From the NCBI GenBank assembly GCA_964453265.1, contig CAYVNU010000011.1:1-31835 (forward strand): a stretch of DNA of 31,835 nt, read 5' to 3'. Below are positions 1-9,503 of the stretch, one piece after another. The position numbers and the translations under genes are program-made. Source of the DNA: CAYVNU01 sp964453265. Lineage in GTDB: Bacteria > Patescibacteriota > Doudnabacteria > UBA920. How positions within the stretch are numbered: the first letter of the stretch is position 1; the number at the start of each line of letters is the position of its first letter. The notes below the pieces were generated by a model that searched no databases, was not told the origin of the DNA, and saw only the letters and a program-made list of their open reading frames with translations.

Positions 1-3000
1 TTATTGGTGGTGGCAATCCAATAGCCGTTGGTATAAACACTACTTCTGCTCCAACAACTTTGTTTGTACAAGCAACTGCCGGCAATAGTCCTTTTGCTAT
101 AGCTTCTTCTTCAGGCGTGGCGTTTTTAACAGTTGCTTCCAATGGTTCAACTACCTTATCTAGCTTGGCTTCTGCAGGTTGTGTTGGTACTACGGCCAGC
201 GGACAATTGTATGTAACTTCCTGCGGTGGCGGCAGTATTTCCGGCAGCGGCACTGTGGGTTTTGATGCTATCTGGTCTGGTTCCACTGCATTGACCACAG
301 GAAAACTAATTAACAACGGTACAGTCTTAGGAGTGAATGCTTCTTCTTCTACCGTGACCTTTAATTTACAAGGCAATGCAGGTACAAGTGATATATTTAA
401 CATCGCTTCATCTAGCGGTACAAGTATATTGAAAGTTTTATCCAACGGCAGAATTGGAATTAACTCCTCCACTCCCATAGCCATGTTAGCTGTGCAAGGC
501 AGTAACCAAAATGCAAATACTTCTACACCAATATTTACAGTAGCTTCTTCCACAGGTCGACAATTGTTTACTGTGCTTGCAAATGGAAATGTCGGTATAG
601 GCACATCCACCCCACTTTCGACTTTCCATATTGCGGACAACGCTTCTAGTACAAGACCTGTAACATCGCCAGTATTTTTGTTAGGAAATGATCCTTTAAG
701 TGCTTTTTCTAGTTCCGGCGGTACTTTTTTTGGCATAAATGCTCCAGCCAGCAATCTGTTTAGTAATTTTATAGATTTTCAAAATGCAAGCACGAGTAAT
801 TTTAGCGTTTCGCAATACGGCTATGTTAATGCTGTAAGTATGTATTTAAGTTCTTCGCTGACTTCAGAAGCAATAACTGCACAAGGAGGGCTTCCTTCAA
901 GTGATTTTGGGGCAATAAATGCTAGAAATTTTTATGGCAGTACTTCGTCTAGTGTTTCAATTAATTTAAGTTTTGATAATACAGCTTTTTCAAATTATTA
1001 TGCCGCAAATATACAAGCAGTGTCACAGGGTAATTCGGCCGGTGCTGAAATTGCTGATTTAATGTTTAAAACAATCAATGCAGGAGCTTTGACAGAAAAG
1101 TTAAGAATAACAGCAGCGGGTAATGTTGGTATAGGCACATCTACTCCGTTGGCGGTTTTGGCTGTACAGGGTACTTCTACCAACCCAAGCCATCCTTTGC
1201 TCACTGTATCTTCCTCAACTGGTACTTCTTATTTAACAGTAGCAAGTAATGGTTCAACCACACTTTCTTCTTTGTCAGTAGTTAATTGTGATGTCAAAGC
1301 AACTTCAAACGGAAGTTTGTATTGTGGAACCGATGCAACAGGTGGAGGCGGCGGAAGTATTTCTACTTCCACCTCTGCGCAAATAGGAAAACTTGTAGTA
1401 TGGACAGGCGCAGGTACTTTGGGTAACAGTATAATTTTTGACAACGGCACGGTAGCCGGAGTAAATGCCACATCAAGCACTATTACATTTAACGTTCAGG
1501 GTAATGCCGGTAATGTAGATTCATTTAATGTCGCGTCATCTTCTGGCACGTCATATTTTAGGGTAACTCAGGCCGGTAATATTGGGATAGGAACAGCTAC
1601 TCCCGCTTCATTACTTCAGGTGGCAGGTGATATACAACTAGGTTCTAAATTTAATGCCCAATCTGCTGGATTAATTTTTAATACCGGTAGTACTACAAAT
1701 CAATCAACTATTAAATTAATTGCAACGACAACTTTGTCAGGTAGCTATGTAATAACTTTGCCAACATCAACGCCGGTTGCCGGACTTGCTTTGATAACCG
1801 ATGCAAATGGTAATTTGCGTTGGGCTTCTCCGTCTGCCAGTCTTTCGGGTGGAACACAAGATTATCTAACAAGATGGCTATCTGGTTCTACTGTCGGCAT
1901 AGGAGTATTTATAGATAACGGAAGCGTTGGGGGTGTTAATGCTACAAGTTCCGTTGTTAGTTTTAGTGTAAAAGGAACAATGGCTTTGGATCCATTTGAT
2001 GTTTCTTCTTCGAGTGGTGCAAGTATCTTAAGAGTTACAGCAAATCAGAGGGTGGGCATTGGTACTACAACCCCATCCGCAGTTTTAGCTATTCAGGGAA
2101 CGACAACAAATCCAACTATTCAATTGTTTGATATTTCTTCATCAAGCGGCGCTTCTTATTTACATGTAATGTCTAGCGGTAACATTGGAATTGGCACCAC
2201 TACACCTAATGCTGATTTGGTTATACAATCTACAGCTGGACAGACAACAGATATTTTTAGTGCAGCATCTTCTTCCGGTAGTGTATTAGTAAATATTACT
2301 TCATCTGGCAATATTGGTATTGGTTCTACTACAATTAATGCTTTGCTCGGGCTACAAACCTCCAATAACAATGATGTGATTTTTGTAAATGATACAGGAT
2401 CTGGTAATTTAATCCGTCTTCAGCAAGGTGGAACTGACAGATTTTTGGTCGGCAATAGTGGTAGTTTAACTATTAGTACTTCTGATATAGATATTGTTAA
2501 AACTACTTCGGGAGCAAATTTAGTGGACACAGATTTCAACAGAACGGCAAATGCAACAAGTTCGGCGATTGTTAATTTGGACAATCTTAATGGAGCCTTG
2601 GGGTTGTCTTCAGGTAGCGTGCCAAATAGTGGTAATGGAACTGTTACAAATAGCACAACTACAAATGCAGCGGTTGGTCAGGGTGGACAATCTTTCCTTC
2701 GTCCGGATGGTAAATATTATGTAGTTTTAGGCGGTGGTACAGGTACTGCGATTTATGATTCAATTAACAATACTTTTGTAGCAACTACTTCTTTAGGTAC
2801 AGCAGTGGGTACCGGCGCTTTGGTCTTGCCTAGAGCAGATGGTAAATTCCAGCTTATTCATGGTAATGCCGGTACAACAAGAACCGTTATTGACCCAATG
2901 GGTTTTGTAGCTAATGCTGCCGATGCCGGCGCAAACTTTTGTGGCAGCGCAGCTTCGGGTACTGTGGCTACTTTGCGTCCTGATGGTAAATATTTGGTGA

Positions 3001-6000
3001 CTTGTGGTGGTCTTGCTACAACAACTATTTTTGATCCGGTAGCCGGTACTTGGGCAGCTGGTCCTGGAACTACAGGAACTATTGCTTGGGGGCAAGGTAC
3101 TTTGGCTTTACCAAGGCCAGATGGTCTAACTTTATTTATAGTAGGCTCATCAACTATTGGAAGTTCAATTAGTTCTACCTTGCTTTATAATCCAAATTCT
3201 GGTACTGCAAATATTGGTGTCTTTAGCGCAGGACCTTCTTTGCCTAGCGGTTGTGAAATCGCGGGTAATACCGGTTCTGTGGCATGGAGAAAACCAAACG
3301 GCAAGTATTTAATTCTATCTAAGCAAAATGCTTCTGTTGAGTATGATCCGGTTGCTGGAACTTTCGGCGCTTGCAGTACCGGCGCAGGTAATGGTCCTAC
3401 TGTAGCTCTGGGCGATGGAGCGCATGCTATACCAATGCAAAACAGAAAACTATTTATAGTAATAGGTGGCGGTTCTACAACCGCAAATATTTATGATCCG
3501 GTAACAGGCAGTTTTACAGACCAAGGTACATCCTTAAATGCGGTTAGAGCTGGGGCGCATTCTATTTTAAGAGCCAATGGAACTTGGCAGATAATTAATG
3601 GCGCCGCTACAACCAATACAAATAATTTAGACACCGGACTTGTAATGAGCGGAACTTATGTGACAGAGGATATAAATAATACAAACTTAAATGTTAATTC
3701 AACGCTGTCTTGGTCAATTGGTGCGGAACGAAATTTCCAGTACACTAACACAACAACAAATGGGGCTTTTGACGGAATTATATTTACTGTTACCAGTTCT
3801 TCTACTCAGGCAGGATTAGATACCGCAACAACAACTTATATACAAAGAAGCGGAGATTTAATACGCAGTGCAAGCGAAAATACCTGGGTTAGAGTTACTG
3901 CAAATTTTTACAGGAGGTTGCCTAACTATATTTATGATGACCGTAAAACTTTTACCGGCAATGGCAGCACTATTCAGTCCTATGACTATTTTAGTCCCAC
4001 TATTTATGAGATGAAAATAGATAACTCAGCAATGGTTAGAAAAACTGCAATAGATTTTGTTAATACTCAAGTTACCAATCCACTTGATTCTTCTTCTCCA
4101 ATATTAACGCGTACTCAGGCATTGTCCGACCGTTTGCAATTGCCTTGGGGCGTTATTGCTCAAACAACTCAAATTGGTACCACGGGTTTTTATACTGGAG
4201 CAGTTGGTCCTCATCCGACTTTGCCAACCAGCACGGGTGAAGGCACTTTAGTAATTGTTAGGCCGGATAAACAAATTTTAATTTTAACCGGCTCTACGAC
4301 TCCGGGTACTGCCATTTTATATGATCCGGTTTCCACAACGTTTACTAATCAAACAGGTGTTGGTAATGTGCCAAGCGCGACTCCAGGGCCCGGAGCTTTT
4401 GCCTTAAAACTCCCGTCCGGTAAATTTTTGGTAGTAATTGCAAGTTCAAGTCCTATTACTAACATATATGACCCGCTTGCTCCTTCGGGTCAGCGTTTTG
4501 TCGCGGGGCCTAATTTAACTGCAAATGCGGCATTGGGTGCCAGTCCGATTTTGAATGATGATGGAACTTACACCATTGTTCACGGTGGTGGCCTTACTTC
4601 GTCTTCTATTTACGATCCAATCAAAAATAGAGTAATAACTGGACCTTTGCTTTCAACGGCTGCAAACTGCGGTTTTTTTGCCGTACCGTTAATGGGTACA
4701 AATGCTGGTTCGTATCGTACTTCGGTTGGAGCTGCTTCTTCTACAATTGGTTCAACCGGGTCTATGATGTATAACTCTAAGACTAAAATATTTAGTAATG
4801 CTACAGCATTGGGAGCTGTGGTTGGTTGCGGTGGTTATGCCTTCCAAAGACAAGACGGTATATGGGTGACTGTTCCTGGTGCTGGCGGTACCGCAGGTGC
4901 TCTTTCGGGTGCTACGGGTATTATTAACCCATGGGCTAATGCTGTTGGTGCCGGTCCGACTTTGAGTCCTACGGTTGGTATGGGTAGTAGAGTTATACCA
5001 AGAGCAGACGGAACATTCTTAATTACGGCGGGTAATGAATTAAATACTACTGCTATTTATGCTCCTTGGGGTGGTAGTCCAGCTGTTGCAGCCGCCACTC
5101 AAGTTGGTGTGGCATTGGGCGCTGGTCCTACTATGGTAAAAACTGTGGGTCGTGGTAGTATTATGTTCTTTAGGCCAGACGGCAAGATTGTTATTATTAA
5201 TGGTGGTCTAGTTCCGAGCACTAATGTAAATATGTATGACGCAGGGTGGTATGCGGAAGGTCAGTATCGAAGCGAAATGTTAAATGTGCCTAATCTGACG
5301 CCAAATTCAACTATGCAGTGGAAGCGTTCAGCAGATAATTATTTAAGTTTTGAGGTACGTACAGCTTCAAGCCAAGCAGCCTTGCAAGCCGCTAGTTATA
5401 AAGATATTCCACAATCGGGTGGTAATATAGGCGCTTCGGTAGGGGATGCCTGGGTTCAGGTGCAAATGAATTTTAGCCGCGACTTCCCAGGTTATAGCGG
5501 TATTTCCCAAGATGTATATAATAGTACCGGGAATAACTTATTCCCATACAGTAATATCTTAACCCCCCAAGTTTATAGTTTTAGCATTGGTGAAGATAGT
5601 GATTTAATAACTCTTCAGTCGGGAGGTAGTAATGTCTTTAGGGTAACCGAAAGTGGTAGTGTTTATTCGTCTACACAAGGCGGGTTCTTTAGTGGTGGCG
5701 CTGACTTGGCAGAACGTTATACGTCTATAGATTCTTTACAGCCAGGCGAAGTGGTTATAAACGACGTGTCTAATTCTCAGGGAGTGCTGCGTTCAAAGGG
5801 GCAGTATCAGCAGCAATTAATTGGCGTGGTTTCTACAAATCCTGGGTTTGTGGCCGGCGCATATACTGAAAATTCTTATCCAATTGCCTTGGTTGGACGT
5901 GTGCCAGTAAAAGTCAGTACGGAAAATGGTAGCATTAAGGCCGGAGATTATTTAACCTCCGCCTCTATTCCTGGATATGCTATGAAAGCAACACAGGCCG

Positions 6001-7499
6001 GTAGAGTTTTAGGTCAGGTTATGGAAGATTTAACACCAGACAAAATAACCAGCTGTCCCTCTGTAGGTTTAGGCATGCTACCCAGAACTAAATGCGGAAC
6101 AGTCATGGTTTTCGTAAACTTAACTAATTATTTAGGTGCTCCGGTTGAAGCTTCGATGTTTGATTATTATAAAAATAAGCTTATTTCTTTAAAAGACACA
6201 ACTGTCGAAGATTCCGCAACTTCAACTTTAGAAGAATTAGATCTAAGTAATTTGCCGGTAACTATAAATCCTCCGGGTAGTGAACTGAGACAAGCGCAGA
6301 TATTAAGTTATTTAAGCGAGCTGAGAAATAACCAAAATTCTGAAAATAGTCCGCTTACAGAGGTGCTTGCTCAACGAATTAACGCAATTTCAGAAATTAT
6401 TAGCCCTCAAATTATTGTTGACTTGATAAAAGCCAATGCTTTAACTGTAAATTCAATTTCTACTCAAAGCTTAAACGCAGCTAGTGGCACAATTGAAAGT
6501 TTATTTGTTTCGGAAATAAATTCTAATCAAGGTAGCGATATAAATTTAAATTTGTCTGAAAATTCTGAGCTTAATATTTTCGCCAAAGCTACCGGTACAG
6601 AATTTTCAAATTTAGTTTTAAATGTTGATGCAGAAGGTAATGCTCAATTTGCCGGCAATGTTTTAGGCGCCAATATTTCAAAAATGCAAGATGATTTGGA
6701 TGATGTTAAAGAGACTTTGAATAACTTAGATATTCAGCCGAACCCTCTCTTAGATGTATTAACTGTTAATGAGGATGGCAGTTTGCTGGTCAGTGGCGGC
6801 TTGGAAGTCTTGGGTCAAACAATTTTGCACGATGGTTTGGTGGTAGATTATATAGGACAGGAAGATGGTTTGCTTGGATTAATGGGCGATGTGTTATATT
6901 TTGGGAGGCCATATTTTACTTCCGACACCGCTGGTTTTGCGGAAATTAAAACCGGACAAAATATGGTGGATATAGAATTTGAGAGAGAATATTTGGATCA
7001 ACCAATAGTTAACACCAGTATTAGTATAAATACCTCAACGCCGAATAGTGAAATGAATAATGTGGAAATTGCTCAGCAAATTTTTGATTCTGATATTCGT
7101 TTTGTCATAATTAACAAGAGTGAAAAAGGCTTTACTATTATGTTAAATAAGCCTGCTCCATTCGGAATTAATTTTAGCTGGATAGCGTTGGCGGTTAATG
7201 GTGCCAAAACTTTTACTTCAAAAGAGTCTTTTGTAACGCCTGTGCCTGAAATATCGGCGCCTAAAATTGAATCTTTGCAAGATGCAGTCTCTAAACCTGA
7301 ATTTTCTCCTGGCCCCAGTGATTTAAAGTCTACAATTTCAGAACCTGAAAGCGACCTTGAGGCAACTTCGTCAGCGCCAACGCAAAAAGAAGAACCTAAA
7401 AAACCTGATTCTATTCCGGTGCCTGTGGAAACTCAGCAAAATACAGAGGCTGTCTTGCCCTTAGAAACACCGCCAATTAGTTCGGAGTTAAGCCAGTAA
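1..7499 (+). CDS. Giant repeat-rich cell-surface protein, 5' end outside window
   Basis: The frame is open to the left edge (first full codon at 3), so the TTG at 60 is not a real start; about 2,498 residues are visible. In order: beta-repeats carrying a GIGTSTP-like motif and an ASSSGTSYLTV-like motif (about nt 3-2450); a first kelch-like propeller with RPDGKY..GGG..IYDP repeats (about 2690-3630); a sandwich-like module (about 3640-4060); a second propeller (about 4240-5240); a second copy of the module (about 5240-5600); and an ADLAERYTSIDSLQPGEVV domain (about 5680-6140). That domain resembles one common in CPR surface proteins and phage tail-spike chaperone/peptidase regions (family resemblance from memory). 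Then come a probable coiled coil, a beta-sandwich (about 6890-7230) and a Pro/Glu-rich tail. It is probably an adhesin or surface fibre; the anchoring part is not visible. A terminator follows. Confidence 0.85.
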   Translation, partial: IGGGNPIAVGINTTSAPTTLFVQATAGNSPFAIASSSGVAFLTVASNGSTTLSSLASAGCVGTTASGQLYVTSCGGGSISGSGTVGFDAIWSGSTALTTGKLINNGTVLGVNASSSTVTFNLQGNAGTSDIFNIASSSGTSILKVLSNGRIGINSSTPIAMLAVQGSNQNANTSTPIFTVASSTGRQLFTVLANGNVGIGTSTPLSTFHIADNASSTRPVTSPVFLLGNDPLSAFSSSGGTFFGINAPASNLFSNFIDFQNASTSNFSVSQYGYVNAVSMYLSSSLTSEAITAQGGLPSSDFGAINARNFYGSTSSSVSINLSFDNTAFSNYYAANIQAVSQGNSAGAEIADLMFKTINAGALTEKLRITAAGNVGIGTSTPLAVLAVQGTSTNPSHPLLTVSSSTGTSYLTVASNGSTTLSSLSVVNCDVKATSNGSLYCGTDATGGGGGSISTSTSAQIGKLVVWTGAGTLGNSIIFDNGTVAGVNATSSTITFNVQGNAGNVDSFNVASSSGTSYFRVTQAGNIGIGTATPASLLQVAGDIQLGSKFNAQSAGLIFNTGSTTNQSTIKLIATTTLSGSYVITLPTSTPVAGLALITDANGNLRWASPSASLSGGTQDYLTRWLSGSTVGIGVFIDNGSVGGVNATSSVVSFSVKGTMALDPFDVSSSSGASILRVTANQRVGIGTTTPSAVLAIQGTTTNPTIQLFDISSSSGASYLHVMSSGNIGIGTTTPNADLVIQSTAGQTTDIFSAASSSGSVLVNITSSGNIGIGSTTINALLGLQTSNNNDVIFVNDTGSGNLIRLQQGGTDRFLVGNSGSLTISTSDIDIVKTTSGANLVDTDFNRTANATSSAIVNLDNLNGALGLSSGSVPNSGNGTVTNSTTTNAAVGQGGQSFLRPDGKYYVVLGGGTGTAIYDSINNTFVATTSLGTAVGTGALVLPRADGKFQLIHGNAGTTRTVIDPMGFVANAADAGANFCGSAASGTVATLRPDGKYLVTCGGLATTTIFDPVAGTWAAGPGTTGTIAWGQGTLALPRPDGLTLFIVGSSTIGSSISSTLLYNPNSGTANIGVFSAGPSLPSGCEIAGNTGSVAWRKPNGKYLILSKQNASVEYDPVAGTFGACSTGAGNGPTVALGDGAHAIPMQNRKLFIVIGGGSTTANIYDPVTGSFTDQGTSLNAVRAGAHSILRANGTWQIINGAATTNTNNLDTGLVMSGTYVTEDINNTNLNVNSTLSWSIGAERNFQYTNTTTNGAFDGIIFTVTSSSTQAGLDTATTTYIQRSGDLIRSASENTWVRVTANFYRRLPNYIYDDRKTFTGNGSTIQSYDYFSPTIYEMKIDNSAMVRKTAIDFVNTQVTNPLDSSSPILTRTQALSDRLQLPWGVIAQTTQIGTTGFYTGAVGPHPTLPTSTGEGTLVIVRPDKQILILTGSTTPGTAILYDPVSTTFTNQTGVGNVPSATPGPGAFALKLPSGKFLVVIASSSPITNIYDPLAPSGQRFVAGPNLTANAALGASPILNDDGTYTIVHGGGLTSSSIYDPIKNRVITGPLLSTAANCGFFAVPLMGTNAGSYRTSVGAASSTIGSTGSMMYNSKTKIFSNATALGAVVGCGGYAFQRQDGIWVTVPGAGGTAGALSGATGIINPWANAVGAGPTLSPTVGMGSRVIPRADGTFLITAGNELNTTAIYAPWGGSPAVAAATQVGVALGAGPTMVKTVGRGSIMFFRPDGKIVIINGGLVPSTNVNMYDAGWYAEGQYRSEMLNVPNLTPNSTMQWKRSADNYLSFEVRTASSQAALQAASYKDIPQSGGNIGASVGDAWVQVQMNFSRDFPGYSGISQDVYNSTGNNLFPYSNILTPQVYSFSIGEDSDLITLQSGGSNVFRVTESGSVYSSTQGGFFSGGADLAERYTSIDSLQPGEVVINDVSNSQGVLRSKGQYQQQLIGVVSTNPGFVAGAYTENSYPIALVGRVPVKVSTENGSIKAGDYLTSASIPGYAMKATQAGRVLGQVMEDLTPDKITSCPSVGLGMLPRTKCGTVMVFVNLTNYLGAPVEASMFDYYKNKLISLKDTTVEDSATSTLEELDLSNLPVTINPPGSELRQAQILSYLSELRNNQNSENSPLTEVLAQRINAISEIISPQIIVDLIKANALTVNSISTQSLNAASGTIESLFVSEINSNQGSDINLNLSENSELNIFAKATGTEFSNLVLNVDAEGNAQFAGNVLGANISKMQDDLDDVKETLNNLDIQPNPLLDVLTVNEDGSLLVSGGLEVLGQTILHDGLVVDYIGQEDGLLGLMGDVLYFGRPYFTSDTAGFAEIKTGQNMVDIEFEREYLDQPIVNTSISINTSTPNSEMNNVEIAQQIFDSDIRFVIINKSEKGFTIMLNKPAPFGINFSWIALAVNGAKTFTSKESFVTPVPEISAPKIESLQDAVSKPEFSPGPSDLKSTISEPESDLEATSSAPTQKEEPKKPDSIPVPVETQQNTEAVLPLETPPISSELSQ
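27..2360 (+). repeat. Degenerate GIGT..TP beta-repeats in the giant protein
   Basis: At least eight copies of a motif like GNVGIGTSTPLAVLAVQG start near nt 27, 449, 587, 1121, 1575, 2045, 2178 and 2307. Most are followed by an S/T-rich segment such as ASSSGTSYLTVASNG. Spacing varies from about 130 to 530 bp, so whole modules have been duplicated and some contain insertions. The copies differ in DNA, which suggests old divergence. The first copy is cut by the window edge. Confidence 0.8.
2690..5600 (+). repeat. Duplicated kelch-propeller plus sandwich module
   Basis: Two kelch-like arrays (about 2690-3630 and 4240-5240) share units of the form RPDGK(F/Y)..V.GGG...IYDP. Each is followed by a module with the shared pattern N.NL..NSTL/MQW...N....V(R/T)..SSQA.L, then W V.V..NF.R..P.Y. 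(about 3640-4060 and 5240-5600). The whole two-domain block appears to have been duplicated and then diverged. Reading these as beta-propellers is inference from motif spacing. Confidence 0.6.
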
Positions 7500-7511
7500 A
7501 ATGCAAAATTG

Positions 7512-7545
7512 CCCAGCTAATTTTATAAATTAGCTGGGTTTTGTT
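7512..7545 (+). terminator. Terminator after the giant surface gene
   Basis: A perfect 12-bp stem (CCCAGCTAATTT pairing with AAATTAGCTGGG, loop TAT) is followed by TTTTGTT. It lies 12 nt after the stop codon at 7499. Confidence 0.85.
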
Positions 7546-7550
7546 ATAAT
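7545..7550 (+). promoter_or_regulatory. Candidate -10 box for the beta-lactamase-fold gene
   Basis: A perfect TATAAT lies 23 nt before the ATG at 7574, just behind the terminator stem. The -35 position (TTTATA at 7522-7527, 17-nt spacer) falls inside the terminator and is a weak match. Confidence 0.45.
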
Positions 7551-7573
7551 AAAAAAATCTTATTTTAACTTAA

Positions 7574-8572
7574 ATGAAATTTCAAAACTTTTGCGTGTTA
7601 GTAGTGGTTTTTTTAATCGGTTTATTTATTGGCAAGTATATTTTTGCGTCGGGTGATAAACACTTACATCGTGAACATAATCGAGAGTTTTCAGAAATAA
7701 GAGACGGCCAATATTCTTTTATCAATCCACTTTTAGAGTGTAGTGCTGCCTCTGATGCTTTTGTTGAATTAAAGCCGTTTAAAGATATTATAAATGATGA
7801 AGCAGAAAAAAATATAAAAAATAAATTAGCTAGTTTTGTGTCGGTATATTTTCGGGATTTAAACAACGGACCTTGGTTTGGTATAAATGAAACTGAGAAA
7901 TTTTTTCCGGCTAGTTTGATGAAAGTGCCGGTTATGATGGCATATTTTAAAATTGCAGAAAATAGTCCAGAAATATTAAGTAGGCAATTAGTTGCCGGGC
8001 AAGATGAAGTAGGTATTAATACAAGCAGCTCTTTGGAACTGTCTAAGACTTTAGAAGTCGGGAAAAGTTACGCGGTAATTGAATTAATTCGCAGAATGAT
8101 AGTGTATTCGGATAATGCTTCCGCTAGGTTATTAATCGGTAATATAGACCCTTTAGTGCTCGGTAAGGTATATTCAGATTTCGGCATAGATTTAGATGGA
8201 ATTCTAAATGGCAATACCCAAGTAACAGTAAGGAATTACGCGGGTTTTTTTAGAGTCTTATTTAATGCTTCTTATTTAAGCCGCCAATATTCAGAAAAAG
8301 CTTTAGAAATACTTTCCCAGGCTGATTTTAAAGAAGGTTTGGCAGGAGGTGTTAATAAAGAAATAATTGTTGCTAATAAGTTTGGGGAACTGGATTTAGA
8401 CAATAAGCAAAAGCAATTACATGATTGTGGTGTTGTATATTATCCGAAACATCCTTATTTATTGTGCATAATGACCAGAGGTGATAATGTAAAAAATTTA
8501 ACGACAACAATTAAAAATATTTCCAATAACGTGTTTGGAGAAGTAAGTAAGCAGTTTTTAACAATCCGCTAA
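7574..8572 (+). CDS. Exported serine hydrolase of the class A beta-lactamase fold
   Basis: 332 residues. An N-terminal hydrophobic segment (about 8-25) is a signal anchor or signal peptide, so the domain acts outside the membrane. The hallmark motifs are visible: SxxK as S114-L-M-K117 in FFPASLMKVPVM, and SDN as S179-D-N181 in VYSDNAS. The third KTG-type motif appears as K269-F-G271, which is degenerate. The length fits the family plus an N-terminal extension. Related proteins in ultra-small bacteria are annotated as beta-lactamase-like; a role on peptidoglycan peptides is possible, and drug hydrolysis is not shown by the sequence. The gene has its own likely -10 box and stands 54 nt before the next reading frame. 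Confidence 0.8.
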   Translation: MKFQNFCVLVVVFLIGLFIGKYIFASGDKHLHREHNREFSEIRDGQYSFINPLLECSAASDAFVELKPFKDIINDEAEKNIKNKLASFVSVYFRDLNNGPWFGINETEKFFPASLMKVPVMMAYFKIAENSPEILSRQLVAGQDEVGINTSSSLELSKTLEVGKSYAVIELIRRMIVYSDNASARLLIGNIDPLVLGKVYSDFGIDLDGILNGNTQVTVRNYAGFFRVLFNASYLSRQYSEKALEILSQADFKEGLAGGVNKEIIVANKFGELDLDNKQKQLHDCGVVYYPKHPYLLCIMTRGDNVKNLTTTIKNISNNVFGEVSKQFLTIR

Positions 8573-8575
8573 ATT

Positions 8576-8604
8576 TTGCAAAAATACAACTTTTATTGTA
8601 TTAT
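8576..8604 (+). promoter_or_regulatory. Promoter of the LytR_C-like protein gene
   Basis: TTGCAA at 8576-8581 and TATTAT at 8599-8604 are separated by exactly 17 nt. This gives a start near 8611 and a leader of about 16 nt before the ATG at 8627. The frame stays open back to a TTG inside this -35 box, which argues against the longer start. Confidence 0.6.
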
Positions 8605-8626
8605 AAAAGTATATAAAAATAAATTT

Positions 8627-9436
8627 ATGCCTACAAGAAAGAAACAAGAAGAACAATTAGCTAATTTATCTGCTAATGTTCCTGAAAAATCAAATAGCGG
8701 TATGCAAACGAAAGTTTTTACTTTCTTTAAATCAGTTAATCCGGCCTTTTTGGTTTTACTATTGTTAATAGTTGCTGGGCTTGCTTGGAATGTGAAATTG
8801 CAAAATGAAGTAAAAAAGAAGAATTTGGCTTTGGCAAAAATTGAGCAAAGTAAAGCAGTAAAAACTGCAGAAGATGCTAAACAATTAATTTCTCAAATTA
8901 ATTCATTATTAGTTCTTCCAAATAACGAACAGCCTACTATCGCGACAGTAACTGACTTAGAAAAATTAAAAGACCAACCCTTTTTTCAAAATGCGGTAAT
9001 TGGAGATAAAGTTTTAATTTATTTGGAAGCCAAAAAAGCAGTTTTGTTTAGGCCCAGCCAGAATAAAATAGTTGAAGTGGCTCCTGTTAATACTGTGGGG
9101 CAGCAATCGCAAAATCAGAGTGAGGTTTTGGGCGCTAGTACTCAGCCGACTAAAACAGAAGAGCTTTTAACTGTTGAGATAAGGAATGGTAGCGGTAAGG
9201 GCGGTTTGGCGGCATTGGCAAAAAATAAACTCGCTGGAGTTAAGAGTATTTCAGTTGTTAAGCTTGCAAATGCATCAAAAAATTATAGCACAAGTCAGGT
9301 TTTTGTAAGCAAGCCTATTTCACCAGCCATAAAGTCTTTGTTGACCGGAACATTTTCCGGCCAGCAAGTGTCAGTTTTGCCGGAAGGTGAGGCGCAGACT
9401 GCCGCGGATATTCTAATTATCTTAGGACAACAATAG
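8627..9436 (+). CDS. Single-pass membrane protein with LytR_C-like domain
   Basis: 269 residues from the ATG at 8627 (MPTRKKQEEQ). I chose this start because the open frame further up runs through the -35 box. It has a charged cytoplasmic N-terminus, one membrane helix at about 38-54, a Lys/Glu/Ala-rich probable coiled coil to about 85, a middle domain, and a C-terminal domain from about 181 with the pattern VEIRNGSGKGGLAALAKNKL...Y..SQVFV. That pattern matches the LytR/CpsA/Psr C-terminal (LytR_C) family, without the catalytic LCP domain. Probably an envelope protein with an extracytoplasmic C-terminus; its function is unknown. A perfect palindrome follows the gene. Confidence 0.7.
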   Translation: MPTRKKQEEQLANLSANVPEKSNSGMQTKVFTFFKSVNPAFLVLLLLIVAGLAWNVKLQNEVKKKNLALAKIEQSKAVKTAEDAKQLISQINSLLVLPNNEQPTIATVTDLEKLKDQPFFQNAVIGDKVLIYLEAKKAVLFRPSQNKIVEVAPVNTVGQQSQNQSEVLGASTQPTKTEELLTVEIRNGSGKGGLAALAKNKLAGVKSISVVKLANASKNYSTSQVFVSKPISPAIKSLLTGTFSGQQVSVLPEGEAQTAADILIILGQQ

Positions 9437-9455
9437 AAGCAATATTGTTATATTT

Positions 9456-9488
9456 ATCCCGGTTTAGCTTAAGCTAAACCGGGATTTA
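9456..9488 (+). terminator. 30-bp perfect palindrome, terminator-like
   Basis: The arms ATCCCGGTTTAGCTT (9456-9470) and AAGCTAAACCGGGAT (9471-9485) pair completely. Only a short T run follows, so it may be a terminator or another member of this genome's palindromic repeats. It sits between the LytR_C-like gene and the dockerin gene. Confidence 0.6.
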
Positions 9489-9491
9489 TGT

Positions 9492-9497
9492 TATATT
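9492..9497 (+). promoter_or_regulatory. Candidate -10 box directly before a GTG start
   Basis: TATATT ends 6 nt before the GTG at 9504. If used, transcription would begin at or next to the start codon, giving a leaderless mRNA. No usable -35 box is visible because that region is the palindrome. Confidence 0.3.
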
Positions 9498-9503
9498 TAA
9501 AGG

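Noticed and set aside
998..3095. Antisense reading frames within the giant surface gene
   Set aside because: They are shadows of a repetitive Ser/Thr/Gly-rich coding strand with no signals of their own.
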